A DNA stretch of 64,000 nt from Aulostomus chinensis (taxonomy: Eukaryota > Chordata > Actinopteri > Syngnathiformes > Aulostomidae): the NCBI GenBank assembly GCA_037954235.1, contig JBBMOA010000018.1, forward strand, positions 3,290,001 to 3,354,000. The letters run 5' to 3'. A program made the translations under genes and the position numbers. The notes under the pieces are model-generated. The model saw only the letters and a program-made list of their open reading frames with translations. It searched no databases and was not told where the DNA came from. How positions within the stretch are numbered: position 1 is the stretch's first letter; each line of letters opens with the position of its first letter. Positions 26,030 through 45,685 of this stretch are shown in pieces.

Positions 26030-26889
26030 CGTGGACTTTCTCTCATGTGGTTTGCACAAGCAGGTGACATTGGACTGAAGTTAGCCTGCTGTTGCTAATG
26101 AGTGATAAACACATTGAAACGCCTTGACAGGGAATTTAGTGGAGAAAGCAGAAGTCAAACTGCTGCTAAAAAGATCAGCATTTGGGGGTAAAAAGACCAA
26201 AACAAGTTGACCCACGCTGAGCTCGACATCTGCATTTTTCAGTGAAAATTAGTAAAAACTCTGGATTTAAGTTATTGAACGCTTCTGTTGTCAGGGTTTC
26301 TTGTTGCCCAGGGACAAAACCTTTTTGTCCGTGAATGTTTATTCGTGCAGGCGTTAATCACACAACATCTAAAAGAGCTTTAGACATGCATTTAAACAGT
26401 AACTGCTCAAATGTGCAGGGAAGGGAAGGAAGGAAAACCTTGGACCCCCTTCTAGGGCCAAAGCAACAGGTGGGCGTTAGCATGTAAAACACCACAATAG
26501 AGCAGAGAGGCTCTGATGTCCTCGAGAACAACAGCAATGTCAGGAAGAAGAATCCATTGAGGTTGAAAGCTGTGGTTTTGTTCCTTAACCGTCCTCACTT
26601 GGATCCGTGGTTATCTGCGGCGAGCGGATCAGAACCAGGATGGCAAGATGAGCTACGACGAAGTCAAACGGCTGCTGCAGATGATCAACATCGACCTGAG
26701 CGAGCACTATGCTCGCTCTTTATTCAAGGTCAGTGGTGATGTCACGAACCTGAACATGTGCGTCTGTACTGGACTCACTTTTGTTTGTTTTATTTAAAGC
26801 CCTCCACAAAAAAAATCTGCCATCAGTACAAGACAAAAGGCCGAATAAGCAAACATTCAAAGCTGGTGTCCCTCATCTGGACTTGGTGT

Positions 26890-26956
<67 letters not shown>

Positions 26957-29785
26957 GGTCCTGTTGAACAGCTCCTCTCGTGGCTCCTGACTCATGTCTG
27001 CAGAGACAACATCATGTATTGATCAGCGACATCCTGGCATTTGGCAATTTGGACTTTGAGGGTGTGGGAGTGGGAGTGTTCTCTCCATAGATTGCAGCAA
27101 CGCTGCGCGTCCCTCTGCACTTTGATACCCGGCGCTTTGAATCATGTGTTCGTGATCGATTTGTGTATTTTATATGTGTTTTCATTGCCAACTCCCTCGG
27201 GGCTGCAGATGAAATTAGAAGTCATACTGCAAGCATGATGTATACCAATGTGCTTTGTTTCCATTCAAATAAATACACAAGTCAAATGTTTTGTTTTTTT
27301 GGAGAATCTTGTGGTCTGTCACTGTAATTCGTGTACCATGTGATGGAGTGTTTCTGCTGGTTTGCATCCTGGAGTGTGTGTTCTGTAACCAAGGCAGCGG
27401 CAGGCCGACCTCCAGCTCCTGTCCTCAACTTTACCCGCCACTCGTGTCTTCCCCTCAACAAATCAGGAGCCCGTTAGTTGCTGAGTGCCGGTTGTGTCTC
27501 TCTGCTCCCCGTTGCAGCTGAATCACTGGTTTCATGCATCTTTCTTGTGCAGTTTCCAATGTTGAGCTTCCTCTGACTTCTTAATGTACGCATGCAGCAG
27601 CTGGGATGAATTATTGTGGAGATGCTTTTCTTTCCCCGCAGGGAATCTGAAGCACTCCCAAAACCTAAAACATACCATATTTGATGTGTGGATTGTTTTG
27701 TTGTTGTTTTTTTTCCAATGTATTTTCCATTCACGCCTCTCCCCTGCATCCCAGAGGTGTGACCGCTCCGGCGATGGCCGTCTGGATCACATCGAGATCG
27801 AGGAGTTCTGCAGAGAGCTGCTGCGACGGCCCGAGCTGGACGCCGTGTTCAGACACTATTCCAGCAACGGCTGTGTGCTCTCCACTGCTGAGCTGCGGGA
27901 CTTCCTGGGAGATCAGGGCGAGGACGCCTCGCTGAATCACGCCCAGGATCTCATACTCACCTATGAGCTTAATGACTGGGGTGGGTCCTCAAATCACCAA
28001 AGGATATACAGAAACAACTCCCGACAATTGATCTGAACACTTTAATTTGCCTCTCTGCTGCTATCATTTCACAAAATAACAGTTGATGCGCTTGAGTCCT
28101 TGAGTCCTTTGTTACTCATGGCTGCAGATGGAAATGAGCTCACTGCTAAATCTGCTGCACACGCCTCTTTTATTCCCAGTGAATAATTCATGTGAAATTG
28201 CACACCGTCCTTTTCCAAATAAACTAAACTAATAAAGTGATGCACTCCTCCAGACCTGACATGATGGAGGCCATAGATAAGAGCAACGCGTCACCCCAGA
28301 AGGATTCAAGATTATTGTTTCACTTTTATGTACTTACGCCTCCACGCCGTCGACAGCTGCCGCCAGAGGCGCCGTTTCTGAAAACTCAGCAACTCACGAA
28401 TGTCTTGAGGGAGGTTCGTCAAATTTGGTTCAAACATCCACTTCGACTCAAAGGTCGAAGCCACTGTGACATTATTAACTTACTCGCCGTAACTCAGGAA
28501 TTCCTACTCTGACCATATTTCACATAAATGATGAAGTGGGGACATTTTATTTCTAAAAGGTCAAAGTCTAAAATCCCGCTGACATAAAAAAAAATGTCTG
28601 GTGAACTCACTTAAATGCTAATAAGCTAAAAAAAAATTTAAAAACTGTAAATGATGAGCAGCCTGATGGAAAGAATTTCCCACTTTGTTGCAGCTCAGAA
28701 GAACCAGTTCATGACCCAGAACGGCTTCACCATGTACATGCTGTCCTGGGAGAACGATGTGTTTAACCCCCAACACACCAGAGTCTACCAGGACATGACC
28801 CGGCCCCTGGCCCACTACTTCATCTCATCGTCACACAACACCTACCTCACCAAAGACCAGGTCACCAGCGCCAGCAGCACCGAACCCTACATCCGGTATT
28901 CTCCTCACAGAGCACACATTTAACCACAATCCAAACATATCAGGAAGTTTTGAATCTGTGTAGAAGTCCCTGGTCTCATGGTGACATGTGAAATGACCCC
29001 GAAAATGAACACAACATAGCGGTACCACGGGGGGGGGGGGGGGTCTGTTAAGATTCTTTCCTGGTGAGAATCCAGAGGCTCAGGGTGGCGGTTCATGTTG
29101 TTTACACCCCAACCTGCCTCCTGATGCAGACTTTCTTGTGTTTTAACACTTAACTGTCATGTGACATCGTGGAACCAGGGAAACGTTGTCTTGGCGGCGT
29201 CAGTGCTGTGGCCCGGTGACGGTCCTGTGGGTGTAATAGCGGGTCTGTGTCTGACTGGCAGGGCTCTGAATCAGGGCTGTCGCTGTGTGGAGCTGGACTG
29301 CTGGGATGGAGATAAGGGCGAACCAGTCATTTACCACGGCCACACGCTCACCTCCAAAGTACCATTCAAGGAGGTCATTGAGACCATTGCTCAGTACGCT
29401 TTCAAGGTGAGAGGAGCCTGAACCCCTCAGTAAACAAATCCAGACTTCTGGACTTCACGGGTCACTGCTCTTCCCGTGGTTGTATATTTGACTTTGAAGC
29501 AAACATACATTTCTTATGACACACTATTGCATCACAGCGTTAGCTCCTGCTTCGCCGTTATGAACTCTAATTGCGTTCAAATGACTCGGCATGAGGCTTT
29601 TCCTGTGTTCCTCCCCACAGGCGTCGCCGTACCCTCTAATCTTGTCCTTGGAGAACCACTGTTCTGTGGAGCAGCAGGCTGTCATGGCTAAACACCTCCA
29701 CGCCATTCTGGGCAGCAAATTGCTCACCAAGCCTCTCAGCAGCCAACCACGAAAGGATCTGCCATCACCTGAGGTATCTCTCTCA

Positions 29786-29846
<61 letters not shown>

Positions 29847-32800
29847 TTTCTAAGACCTCTGGCTGTCCAGGTTTCTAATGAAGCCATTTGTTCCCATGAC
29901 CTTCCTTGCAGGAGCTGAAGGGATATATTCTAGTAAAGGGGAAGAAACATACTCCTCACCTGGGCCAGCTGGGCAAGAACAGCAGCTACACCAGCTTCTC
30001 CTCCAGCTCTGATGATGATCTAGCGAGCAGCATTAAGAACACGCCAAAAAAGGAGCCTGCAAAGGTCAGTTCTCAAAGACGAGTTGTTGTCCTGTAAACT
30101 CTTCCTGATAATCGACCAATGTCCCCTCACAGGTCTGTGCTAAACTGAGCCAGGAGCTGTCGGACCTGGTGGTGTATTGCCGGAGCGTCCCCTTCCGTGG
30201 GTTTGAAAACACGAGCGATAACGCACCCAGCGAAATGTCCTCCTTCTCCGAAAATGACGCCCTCAAGCTCATCAAAGACTCGGGTACAACCGTGGAAATA
30301 ACTGCATCTTGACATTGTACAATCAACATTTTTTTATGCGTTGTTTTTTGTTGTTGTTTGTTTGCTGTAGTGCAGCTGATTCCAGTGAAAATATAATCAG
30401 TCTCTACTGTATCCTGGCATGTGGTTTTCTCTCTTTTCATTTGCAGGGAAGCTCTTTGTAAGACACAACAGCAGGCAGCTGAGCCGGATCTACCCCTCCG
30501 GCCAGCGCCTCCAATCATCCAACTATGATCCTCAGGAAATGTGGAACGGAGGCTGCCAGATGGGTTAGTATTCCTCTGGAAAAAGCTAGCAGGCTGTTTT
30601 GATAGCGCCACATTCAGTCAATTGCCTTCAAAACCATGATGGAACCGAGGAAATGTAATAGAGACTCTCTTAAGAACATACGTTTCTGCACGTTGCTGCC
30701 ATGTCACAACACAGCGGCTGTAATCTGGCGACCATTCAGGCTAAGAGGGTTCCTGTGGGGGTTTGTGATCAGGCGTGTCACCGACTGCTCTCTGCTCTCT
30801 GTGCTGTGCAGTGGCTCTGAACTTCCAGACGCCGGGGGAGCAGATGGACCTGAACCAGGGTCGCTTCCTCTCCAACGGTCGCTGCGGCTACGTGCTGAAA
30901 CCCGGCTTCATGTGCAGCCTAACGTCCAACTTTGACCCAGAGAACACAGGCGGAGGCCCCGGTCATACCCCCACCCAGCTGACTATCAGAGTGAGCAGTC
31001 ACAAATTGAGTAATATTCTCACACAGAACTGTGGTGCGATGAGTCAGTGTCAGGCTGAGTAACGTTCATGTGCCTGATGCGGAACTCTCTTCTCAACGTC
31101 CTCTCTTTACTGATCCATTGTCTTCATAACTGTTGCAAGACTTTTTTAATCAGCTTTGTACTTAAGAGAAACTCTGATGGTGGATGAAGTCCTCGACCCG
31201 AGTACTTGAGTCCAAGTACAGATACTCCTGGTCAAATACTACTCAACTACAAGGGAGAGTTGCCCAGTCAGACTTTTGCTGTATTTGCTTTCAAAGGATA
31301 CTCTGACAGGCAAAAGCGTTTTCTTTGAAATATCAAAGCATCGCTGTGTATCACAGAGGAATCTTGTGGCTCTCGGGTTTGGATGTAAATGCTGTAAACA
31401 CTCCAAACAATATGAATCGTTTGAATCACTGGTTTCAAAAAGTCAAGTACGGATACTTGAAAAGTACAGCGCACGGGTAAGTGTACCTCGTCACACCACT
31501 AGAGCGAGGCAGTGGGAATTATTTCGACGCCATGAATGTTCAGCTCTCAGCAGTGAGGTTCGAGGACGAAGTCAGGAGGTTTTCTCCGTATTTTTATTGA
31601 TTAAATACTTGTGAAACCTACAGATCGGCAAAAACACCGACCTGCTACTGATTCAGGTAAAAGTAAAACTGTTGAAATGACTTCACCTGACAGTGTTGAG
31701 GTTTTTCTCTTTGTACTTAACCAGTGTTGAGTATTGTTACTTTTCACTCAGTAACTTACAGGATTACTGCCATTCAAAAGTAACACTGTAAGGCCCTTTG
31801 CATTCCTTTTATGAATGTAGCAGCTCCTCCACCGTCAGAGCGACAGCTTCAGGCACATCTCGAGGTGGCCGGTGCATCATGGCGGCGGCATCATTGTCCC
31901 CCTCCGCGGGCCGCGCCACCCGTGTTGTAGATCCGTTTTTAGCCGAGTTCTTTGCAGCTGACTGGCGTTATTATCACCCGGGCACAATTTGCATTTCACT
32001 GTGTGAAGTTCTTGTTGGTTTCACCCACAAGTTCAAAATAAAGTGAGCATTTCTTCGTGTTAACGCTTCCCTCCATCTGGTTGTCTGAGTTGCACCTGTG
32101 CAGGCGAGCAAGAGAGGAGTGCATTTCTCAACAGGTTCTGATTTTGAAAAATAACCGGATACCCGATTGCTTCAAGTACTGCGACCGCGTACGTGGTACC
32201 TCCACATCCTGCTGCCTCTGTAGTCTCCGTCTACACTCGTATCGCATGTCTCTGGGTTCCACAGGAAGGGTCTCTCCTCTTTTGCTCTTGAGATTTTACA
32301 GTAAATGTGCTTTTGGAGAGTGTTTCCATTTTCAAAACAAGGGTGAAGGTCAGGCACTCCTGCACACAGGTGAAGCTGATTTGACTCCTGTGTAAAGCTG
32401 ACATTTGTTTTTCAGGTGATATCTGCACAGCAGCTCCCGAAGATCAACACAGAAAAAGCCCGATCCATTGTGGATCCCCAGGTGTGGGTGGAGATTCACG
32501 GGGTGGCCATCGATAACGCGCGAGACAAAACACACCGCATTGACAACAATGGTGAATTCTTTGATTTCAGCACTTACAATAAAGCAACGACAGTGAGCTC
32601 AGTGTCACGGAGCTGCTGAGCAGAGCTGGTGCAGACTGGGCATCATGGGCAATAATGAAACTCTAGGGGAAAGTATTAGCATTAGCCTTTAGCTGCCTAT
32701 TTCAGTGCAAACCTTGGACATTATTTGAGTAGAAGCTTGTCCTTGTTTGTTTGAGAGGTGCAGCGTTTGATAATGTATTCACAGCTCTTGTGCGCCCCCT

Positions 32801-33180
32801 GCAGGTTTTAACCCACGCTGGGACTGCACCCTGAGCTTCCAGCTGCAGGTCCCTGAACTGGCCTTGGTCCGCTTTGTGGTGGAGGACCATGATCACACTG
32901 CAAAAAATGACTTTGTGGGACAGTTCACGCTACCTTTCATGAGCCTTCGCACAGGTGCTCGTCACCCCGCCGCCATGCATGTTGTGAAGGGGTCCGAACA
33001 GGCGGAGTGTTGTTAATAATGTGTTATCTCTCCTCAGGTTACCGGCACGTCCACCTACTGAAGGCAGACGGTTCCCGGCTGTCCCCCGCCACTCTGTTTA
33101 TCCACGTTAAAGTGGCCCGCAAAGGCGCTCCCATCAAAAGTGTGTCAGAACGCATGGCTCTGGCTAAAGGCAAAGCGTGA
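14085..33180 (+). CDS. plcd3: Phosphoinositide phospholipase C delta-3
   Basis: Hydrolyses PIP2 to IP3 and diacylglycerol at membranes, calcium-dependent. Fifteen coding exons join in frame to 790 aa (human PLCD3 789): 14085-14175, 21583-21750, 25357-25585, 26599-26728, 27755-27980, 28694-28895, 29262-29406, 29621-29773, 29912-30064, 30133-30283, 30447-30563, 30812-30990, 32416-32551, 32805-32954, 33038-33180. Domains: PH (about 32-150), EF-hands (about 160-290; DQNQDGKMSYDE and DRSGDGRLDHIE loops intact), PLC X (about 312-450), Ser/Asp-rich linker (about 460-505), PLC Y (about 510-625), C2 (about 640-760). Catalytic residues all present by alignment to PLC-delta1: His329, Asn330, Glu359, Asp361, His374, Glu408. 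Start: ATG at 14085 opens exon 1, giving MLGSGKS. Intron 3 is a U12-type AT-AC intron. Delta-3 is chosen over delta-1/4 by overall reading and by the hexim/nmt1 neighbours; fish a/b copy unresolved. Confidence 0.93.
14645..14690. repeat. (TG)n microsatellite
   Basis: About 23 uninterrupted units in plcd3 intron 1. The 162-codon minus-strand frame over this and the next repeat is poly-His/Thr artefact. Confidence 0.95.
14873..14930. repeat. (TG)n microsatellite
   Basis: About 29 uninterrupted units, 180 bp from the previous TG array. Confidence 0.95.
15120..15690. repeat. Degenerate tandem repeat built on GGCCACAAGAT / GGAACAAGTT words
   Basis: Words such as GTGGCCACAAGATATAACTT, TTGATTAATTTGTGGGAACA and their variants recur at roughly 40-60 bp spacing, many ending in GGCCACAAG or GGAACAAG. 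At least eight diverged units can be followed by eye. Some units can be read as alternating forms, one with GGCCACA and one with GGGAACA. I recall similar arrays in other fish genomes. Not coding, although a 156-codon minus frame crosses it. Confidence 0.6.
16793..16832. repeat. 40-bp near-perfect palindrome
   Basis: Arms CCTGCATGCTGCTG and CAGCAGCATGCAGG flank a TAGCTAGCTA core; the only mismatch over 40 bp is one symmetrical base pair next to the core. It could extrude as a cruciform or fold as a hairpin in RNA. Confidence 0.9.
17466..17530. repeat. (GT)n microsatellite
   Basis: About 32 uninterrupted units in plcd3 intron 1. Confidence 0.95.
19265..19309. repeat. TG-rich tract followed by poly-G
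   Basis: TG repeat with two TA interruptions passing directly into ten or more G. A second G-run of 20 lies at 19392-19411. Confidence 0.9.
21751..25356 (+). other. plcd3: plcd3 intron 2 (3.6 kb)
   Basis: Between the PH-domain exons. No coding exon recognised. The part at 25010-25130 (TCTGGAACGCCTCCAGGGAA, then CAAACGTCCACTGGGACT) resembles the dispersed repeat family also hinted at in 12825-12985 and 28370-28480. Confidence 0.65.
25586..26598 (+). other. plcd3: U12-type AT-AC intron (plcd3 intron 3)
   Basis: No GT-AG pair joins exons 3 and 4 in frame. The exon ends GACCA, the intron opens ATATCCTG (U12 consensus ATATCCTT) and closes CCTCAC. Ten bases before the end lies TTCCTTAAC (26581-26589), a perfect U12 branch site. 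Joining at these points gives LDHWIRGYL, the expected family sequence across the PH/EF boundary. The intron also holds a (GT)n at 25965-26026. Confidence 0.93.
25965..26026. repeat. (GT)n microsatellite inside the AT-AC intron
   Basis: About 31 uninterrupted units. Confidence 0.95.
26729..27754 (+). other. plcd3: plcd3 intron 4
   Basis: About 1 kb separating the two halves of the EF-hand region. A (CA)n array at 26891-26955 is the only notable content; short ORFs across it are poly-His/Thr artefacts. Confidence 0.75.
26891..26955. repeat. (CA)n microsatellite
   Basis: About 32 uninterrupted units in plcd3 intron 4. Confidence 0.95.
27981..28693 (+). other. plcd3: plcd3 intron 5
   Basis: About 0.7 kb. 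The part from about 28370 to 28480 (GTCAAATTTGGTTCAAACATCC, ACTTCGACTCAAAGGTC, CACTGTGACATTAT) is wording I recall from a widely dispersed fish repeat. Nothing else seen. Confidence 0.55.
29788..29844. repeat. (CA)n microsatellite close to a donor site
   Basis: About 28 units starting 14 bp after the donor of plcd3 exon 8, filling most of a 138-bp intron. Confidence 0.95.
31185..31800. repeat. Probable interspersed DNA-transposon remnants (hAT-like wording)
   Basis: In plcd3 intron 12. AGTACTTGAGTCCAAGTACAGATACT near 31200, AAGTACGGATACTTGAAAAGTAC near 31445 and CAGTGTTGAGTATTGTTACTTTTC near 31724 resemble repeats I recall as common in teleosts, the last like the CAGTGTTG terminal inverted repeats of hAT elements. 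Ends and target duplications could not be defined by eye. Confidence 0.4.
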
Positions 33181-34713
33181 CAGGTATCAGAACCCAAGGG
33201 AGACCTGCATTTTTTTCAAACCACATTAGAAAAGGAGTCTGAAGGTCAAGAGAGAGAGGGGGACGACTGCCGCCGCCGCCGCTGCCAGCTGGTCTCCCCA
33301 TCCAGGCCTCAAGTGGCCACTTCACATTGCAGGGAGACGATCTTTTATCAGAGTTGAAGAAGCGATTTAGTCTCAGACGGTTTGTTGCCTTGGACTGGAC
33401 CATGAATCCATAATGCACTTCGGGAGCTGCCGGTCTCGTCCTGAGCACTCGCAGGGCGGGGAAGAGGTTTTTGGTTGATAAAAAACACAATTTTACGTTA
33501 ACTCATGTGGTGAAGATATGTTTTATCCTGTTTAGTTTTAATTTTAGAGCTTATAAACATTTTTATTTAGGCTTAACTTATAGTACAAGTGGCAGATGAA
33601 CACGATCAGCACTTTTTGACCGAGATGCTCGTCAGAAATTAAACTGTGACCCGACAAAATAGTTGATGTACTTAATGTCACTAGAAATTAATGTTTTAGC
33701 ACTAACTGAGGCAATAGAGATTAAACAAGTTTGCCACTTATGTTATTTATGGTAAACACATTATCAAGAAGTGCAATTCAGGTAGTCTTACTTGAAAATA
33801 CAGATACGCTTACGAAGTCACTTTGAAGGACTATTTCTGAGGAGAGAAATCCCAGGACACTTCCTCAGCGTACTTGAAATATCAGCAGTATTACAGGTGT
33901 TTACATCTCATAGAAACGTTTGGGGTTTTTTGTATTTGCTTCGGCATCGTTTCACACAAGCTGATGAAAAGTTTTCAGTCAAATTGAGTTTTCGAAGAGA
34001 CATTTTTTGTGTGTTGTTGGTTTTTTTTGTGTTTTTTTTTTTGTTGTTGTTGCGTGTAGCCTGCGTCCTTTGGCTGGGGTCGACTGCATCCTCCGTCCAC
34101 TGATGTGGCTCATTAATAATTACTGTAATTACAGAGAAGAGGATCGGGCCGCGTTTAAGTAAAGGTCAGTGTGTAGTTTACAGTGATTCAACATAACCTT
34201 GCAGTGGTAATGCATATAGCATGTGATATAGAATATAACCACTGGCTGTCGATAGTAACCTCCATGTGAAGTCTTCTTTTTTGTTGTAAAAAAATGTTAA
34301 GGTTACTTTATAGATGTATTTCACTACAAATTACAGAACACGACTCTTAAATGCCATTTGTGGCATAGCCTGTTGGATTACTCAAAGTGAGTAACCTTTC
34401 CTTAAAGTACTTTGGAATACTTGTCTTACATCATTTTTGCATGTAACACTGAAATGATTCTCAGAATATTGCTACATAGAGAAGTCTGAACCCGGGGGTC
34501 ACCCAGCTGATGTTACAAGTTCAGTGCGAAAGCCAGGAAACAAGACGAACGCCTCAGCTGAGCATTTTGTCCTGCAACTGTCTTAAAATGAAGATGGCGT
34601 CAGAAATGGCAGCTTTTTTCCCCTTCTTTGTTTTGCCATTGACTGTAAAAAGAAGAGTTGGACATGTTTCTAGTCCTTAAAGGTGTAGTTCTTTAAAGCT
34701 GTGATCATTCTAG

Positions 34714-34732
34714 TGGCCAGCAGGGGGCAACA
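34714..34732 (+). promoter_or_regulatory. CTCF-like motif, plcd3-nmt1 interval
   Basis: TGGCCAGCAGGGGGCAACA differs from the CTCF consensus at about four of 19 positions, with the CAGGGGGC core intact. The same wording also occurs inside fish repeats, so it may be repeat-borne. Confidence 0.4.
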
Positions 34733-35239
34733 GTGTTCATAGCCATGAATCCTATTGTACACAAGTCGCCCTGCACATGACCCCGGTCCTCTCTTCCTTT
34801 AGTATCTCAGGATCATTTTCCAGATCATCTTATGGACTCATTTGGCAGTTCCCAGCCCTTCTCAGTGCAGTGTGATGACCAATTTGTACACTTCATGGTC
34901 CCGCGAAGGAAAGTTAGACGATTAAGCAAGCATGACGGATGATGGGCGTGGCTACCTTGTGATTGACAGGTTTCCTCCACAGTCAATCCACTTTGGCACG
35001 CTTCAATCCAAGATTCCCGCATCCAAAACGCAGAGCTTGAGGCTTCAAACCAGATGTCCAAAAACCGTGAAACCGGTGAAAATGTTTAGCTAACGTTGTA
35101 CCAAAATCTGCAATGCCAGTGAGAACAAGCTAGCTTGCATACCAAAGGGTGTTGTTCCAGTTTCATGAAACCCTGGCCAAGAATAGAGTACCAGACCATC
35201 CATGCTAAAAAAGAGCGGACCGGTCTTCAGTCCTGCCAG

Positions 35240-35291
35240 TTTCCCCTCTGAGGGACGAATAAAGGTTTATCTTATCTTATCTCTTATCTTA
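35240..35291 (+). repeat. 3' tail of a truncated LINE-like element
   Basis: TTTCCCCTCTGAGGGACGAA then TAAAGG and repeated TTATC units. Teleost L2/CR1-like retroelements end in a short hairpin, AATAAAG and a short tandem tail like this. Only the 3' end is recognisable. Confidence 0.5.
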
Positions 35292-35475
35292 ATCCGTCTT
35301 TTTTTTTTTTCATTTAAACTTACTTAGCAAGTTAGCAATTTGACCAGCAGACATTCAACTTAACTACAAATATATATGACATCACACAGGGGTTAATAAT
35401 CTCTGTATTTAATCTGTGGATCTTGATTATGTAGTTGTGTCCTGATTACCGTAATTGTTGTTAAACTGCAGCCTG

Positions 35476-35506
<31 letters not shown>

Positions 35507-37097
35507 CGTAGTGCTGCGATGCTAAAGGAGCGGTCTCTAACGTCACGTGAACTCTATAAGCTCTCAGAAAATGTCCAGTTCCAAAGTTGCGTAACGCAGT
35601 ATAAATACACAGCTCTTTTAGGTGTACTACGTTACCCATCATCAGCGGCTGTACAGACAGAGACAGGCGGGGTGCCCCTGACATGAATATGCCATCTTTA
35701 TTATCCTTTCACGTGCATTTAACGTTTCAGTGCGAATGAGGAGGAGCTTGCAGGCTGTTTGTAGCCTTGTCGTGGTTGTCGAGCTGCAGCTCATCAGTAC
35801 TTTACAACTGCCATGTACATCAATTAGACTTCATAAATACAAGCAAATGTCTACCCGGATGTTAGGAATCCCTCACTGACTTGTATGTGAATCTTCCTAT
35901 CTTGTAGTAAACAGCGACAAATACTGGCAGTCCGTTAACAATCAGCTTTCTGACGACCCATCACTTGTGCTGGTGTATTAACGTGCTAATAAATGGATAT
36001 TTGTGCAGAAGTTCTGTAGCTGTCCTTTTTTTTTTTTTTTTTTTTAACAGTCCAAACACGAGGACAAAAGAAAACTCGAACCTGCGGTTTAACTCGTACG
36101 AATGGGTTGTGTCCACCCCTGACCTCCGTGTCACTCGTCTAGCGTCTGCCAGTGACCTGTTTAACAACCGAAAACATTCACTGACTACAAGAGAGGCCAT
36201 CAGCAGAGCAGCACAGCGCTTTCATAGAAGATTCCCAATGAGAGACCGGCTCAATGTCAGACCAAATGTGCTACTGATCCTGGAGAATCGGTGGAGGTTG
36301 TTAGTTGCGCTCGTGCGTTTCTGATCTGACGCCTCGCTGCTGATTAGTCCTCAGAATCGCAGCTCCAACACAAGAGCAGCTACATCTTTTATAATAGGAC
36401 GTTGAAAACTTTATCTTCACAATCAGCAACACATTAACGGAACAGGCATGTGCTTTTTTTTTAACTTTATTGACAGCGGCACAGAGATTAAAAAAAACAA
36501 CAACAATCAAGACACACCCAAGAAGCAGAGAAAATGGATTTTGTTTCTTTTTCTTATTATTGGTTTAAATAAATCCATAATTAAAAATCTAAATGGCACC
36601 CTTGATGGTGGTTTGTGTCCTCAGTCCAACAACATCACACTGAAAGCAGGATACCACATGAATAATATTACTTTTCATCAAGTTTTTTGTTTTTTTTGTT
36701 CCTGGAAGATGTCCAACAAAATTGCATTCTCACTGCAGCCAACCCGAAGGACTAAAGAAAAAAAAAAGTATCAGGTGGCTTTCATGCACCTGAAAGATGT
36801 TTGCAACGAAAATTAAAAAAAAACTAAACTCCAAAAATGAACAAAGAAATGTCAGATAACAAATACAAAATTTGCTTTTAATGGAGGATCAAGTGGTGTC
36901 GAGGAGGGCAGGTTCTCTTAAACGACAACAGAACAGAACCTTCTATGGTACGTGGGGCACAAAAGAAGTAGCTGCTTCCCTGTTCACTTCCAGCCTTCCA
37001 ACCCACTAATTTACCAAAATAATTCCTGTCCGGTTAGTTCAAAGCATTTCCGGTCAGCCTGTAACGCGTGATTAATTTATATCTACTTCCTAAATAG

Positions 37098-37157
37098 AAG
37101 AACGCACTGTTAGGAGACGAGACTTCAAAGAACGCACTGTTAGGAGACGAGACTTCA
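37098..37157. repeat. Perfect 30-bp tandem duplication upstream of nmt1
   Basis: The unit beginning AAGAACGCACTGTTAGGAGA is repeated exactly twice (37098-37127 and 37128-37157), about 140 bp before the nmt1 start codon. It lies in the promoter or 5'UTR. Two perfect copies suggest a recent duplication, or an assembly artefact. Confidence 0.9.
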
Positions 37158-37229
37158 TTTACACCGCAGCAAAAACCCCATTTTGATTGAAGGGACGTGA
37201 GCGAGGACCGTTTCCGTCACGGCTCTGAG

Positions 37230-37234
37230 CCAAT
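37230..37234 (+). promoter_or_regulatory. nmt1: CCAAT box of nmt1
   Basis: CCAAT 63 bp before the nmt1 ATG, in a GC-rich TATA-less context. Consistent with a housekeeping promoter; inferred from motif. Confidence 0.35.
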
Positions 37235-37296
37235 AGCATCCAGCGAGGTTTAAAGGCGTCGAGGACATGCGGTGGCTCCTCACTTCCTGGTTGAAG

Positions 37297-45211
<7,915 letters not shown>

Positions 45212-45679
45212 CATCCCTTTTTGCCATATAAGCGAGTGTTGCCACCCGACCAGGAGACCGCACCATCACACCGACCACCTGACCGATGGAGTGATGACTT
45301 CCTGCTTCAGGAAGGGAGACGCCCATTTTACTTTTTGAACTTTTGACCTTTTGACCTGCACTACCGCTGCCAGGCAGGGAGCCGGAGAGAGAGAGTCTTC
45401 CTGCTCTTCCTCCTCCCTTCGTCACACGGACCTTAAGCCATCGTAGTTACATCCCAAACAAGTGTATTACATCTGAAAGCTGTCTTGATTGTACCAAACA
45501 CACACACTCACCAGAGCAGTTTGCACAGATTACTGTATACCAAACATTCACTGTTGGCATACCAGGAAACCTATGAGACGTTGTAAATAATATCAAGCGT
45601 AACTGCAAATTAACACATGCACACTAGAACTTACTGTTTTATTTTATTCCTAAATGTCAGGAGTGCTTTTTGCAGTTAA

Positions 45680-45685
45680 AATAAA
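45680..45685 (+). terminator. nmt1: poly(A) signal AATAAA, nmt1
   Basis: First canonical hexamer, 470 bp after the stop codon. Long-UTR forms are possible. Confidence 0.45.

Larger units (their letters stand above)
33181..37296 (+). other. plcd3 3'UTR and plcd3-nmt1 intergenic region
   Basis: About 4.1 kb with no coding exon recognised. Poly(A) candidates on + are ATTAAA at 33638-33643 and 33719-33724 and AATAAA at 35988-35993; which is used is unknown. It contains a CTCF-like motif at 34714-34732, a repeat-like block at about 34590-35110 (GGGCGTGGCTACCTTGTGATTGACAGG is a recurrent fish phrase), a LINE-type tail at 35240-35291 and a TG array at 35481-35506. The end of the region is the nmt1 promoter. 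Confidence 0.55.

Noticed and set aside
30066..30611. 181-codon minus-strand open frame
   Set aside because: It lies antisense to plcd3 exons 10-11 and the intron between them and resembles nothing known.
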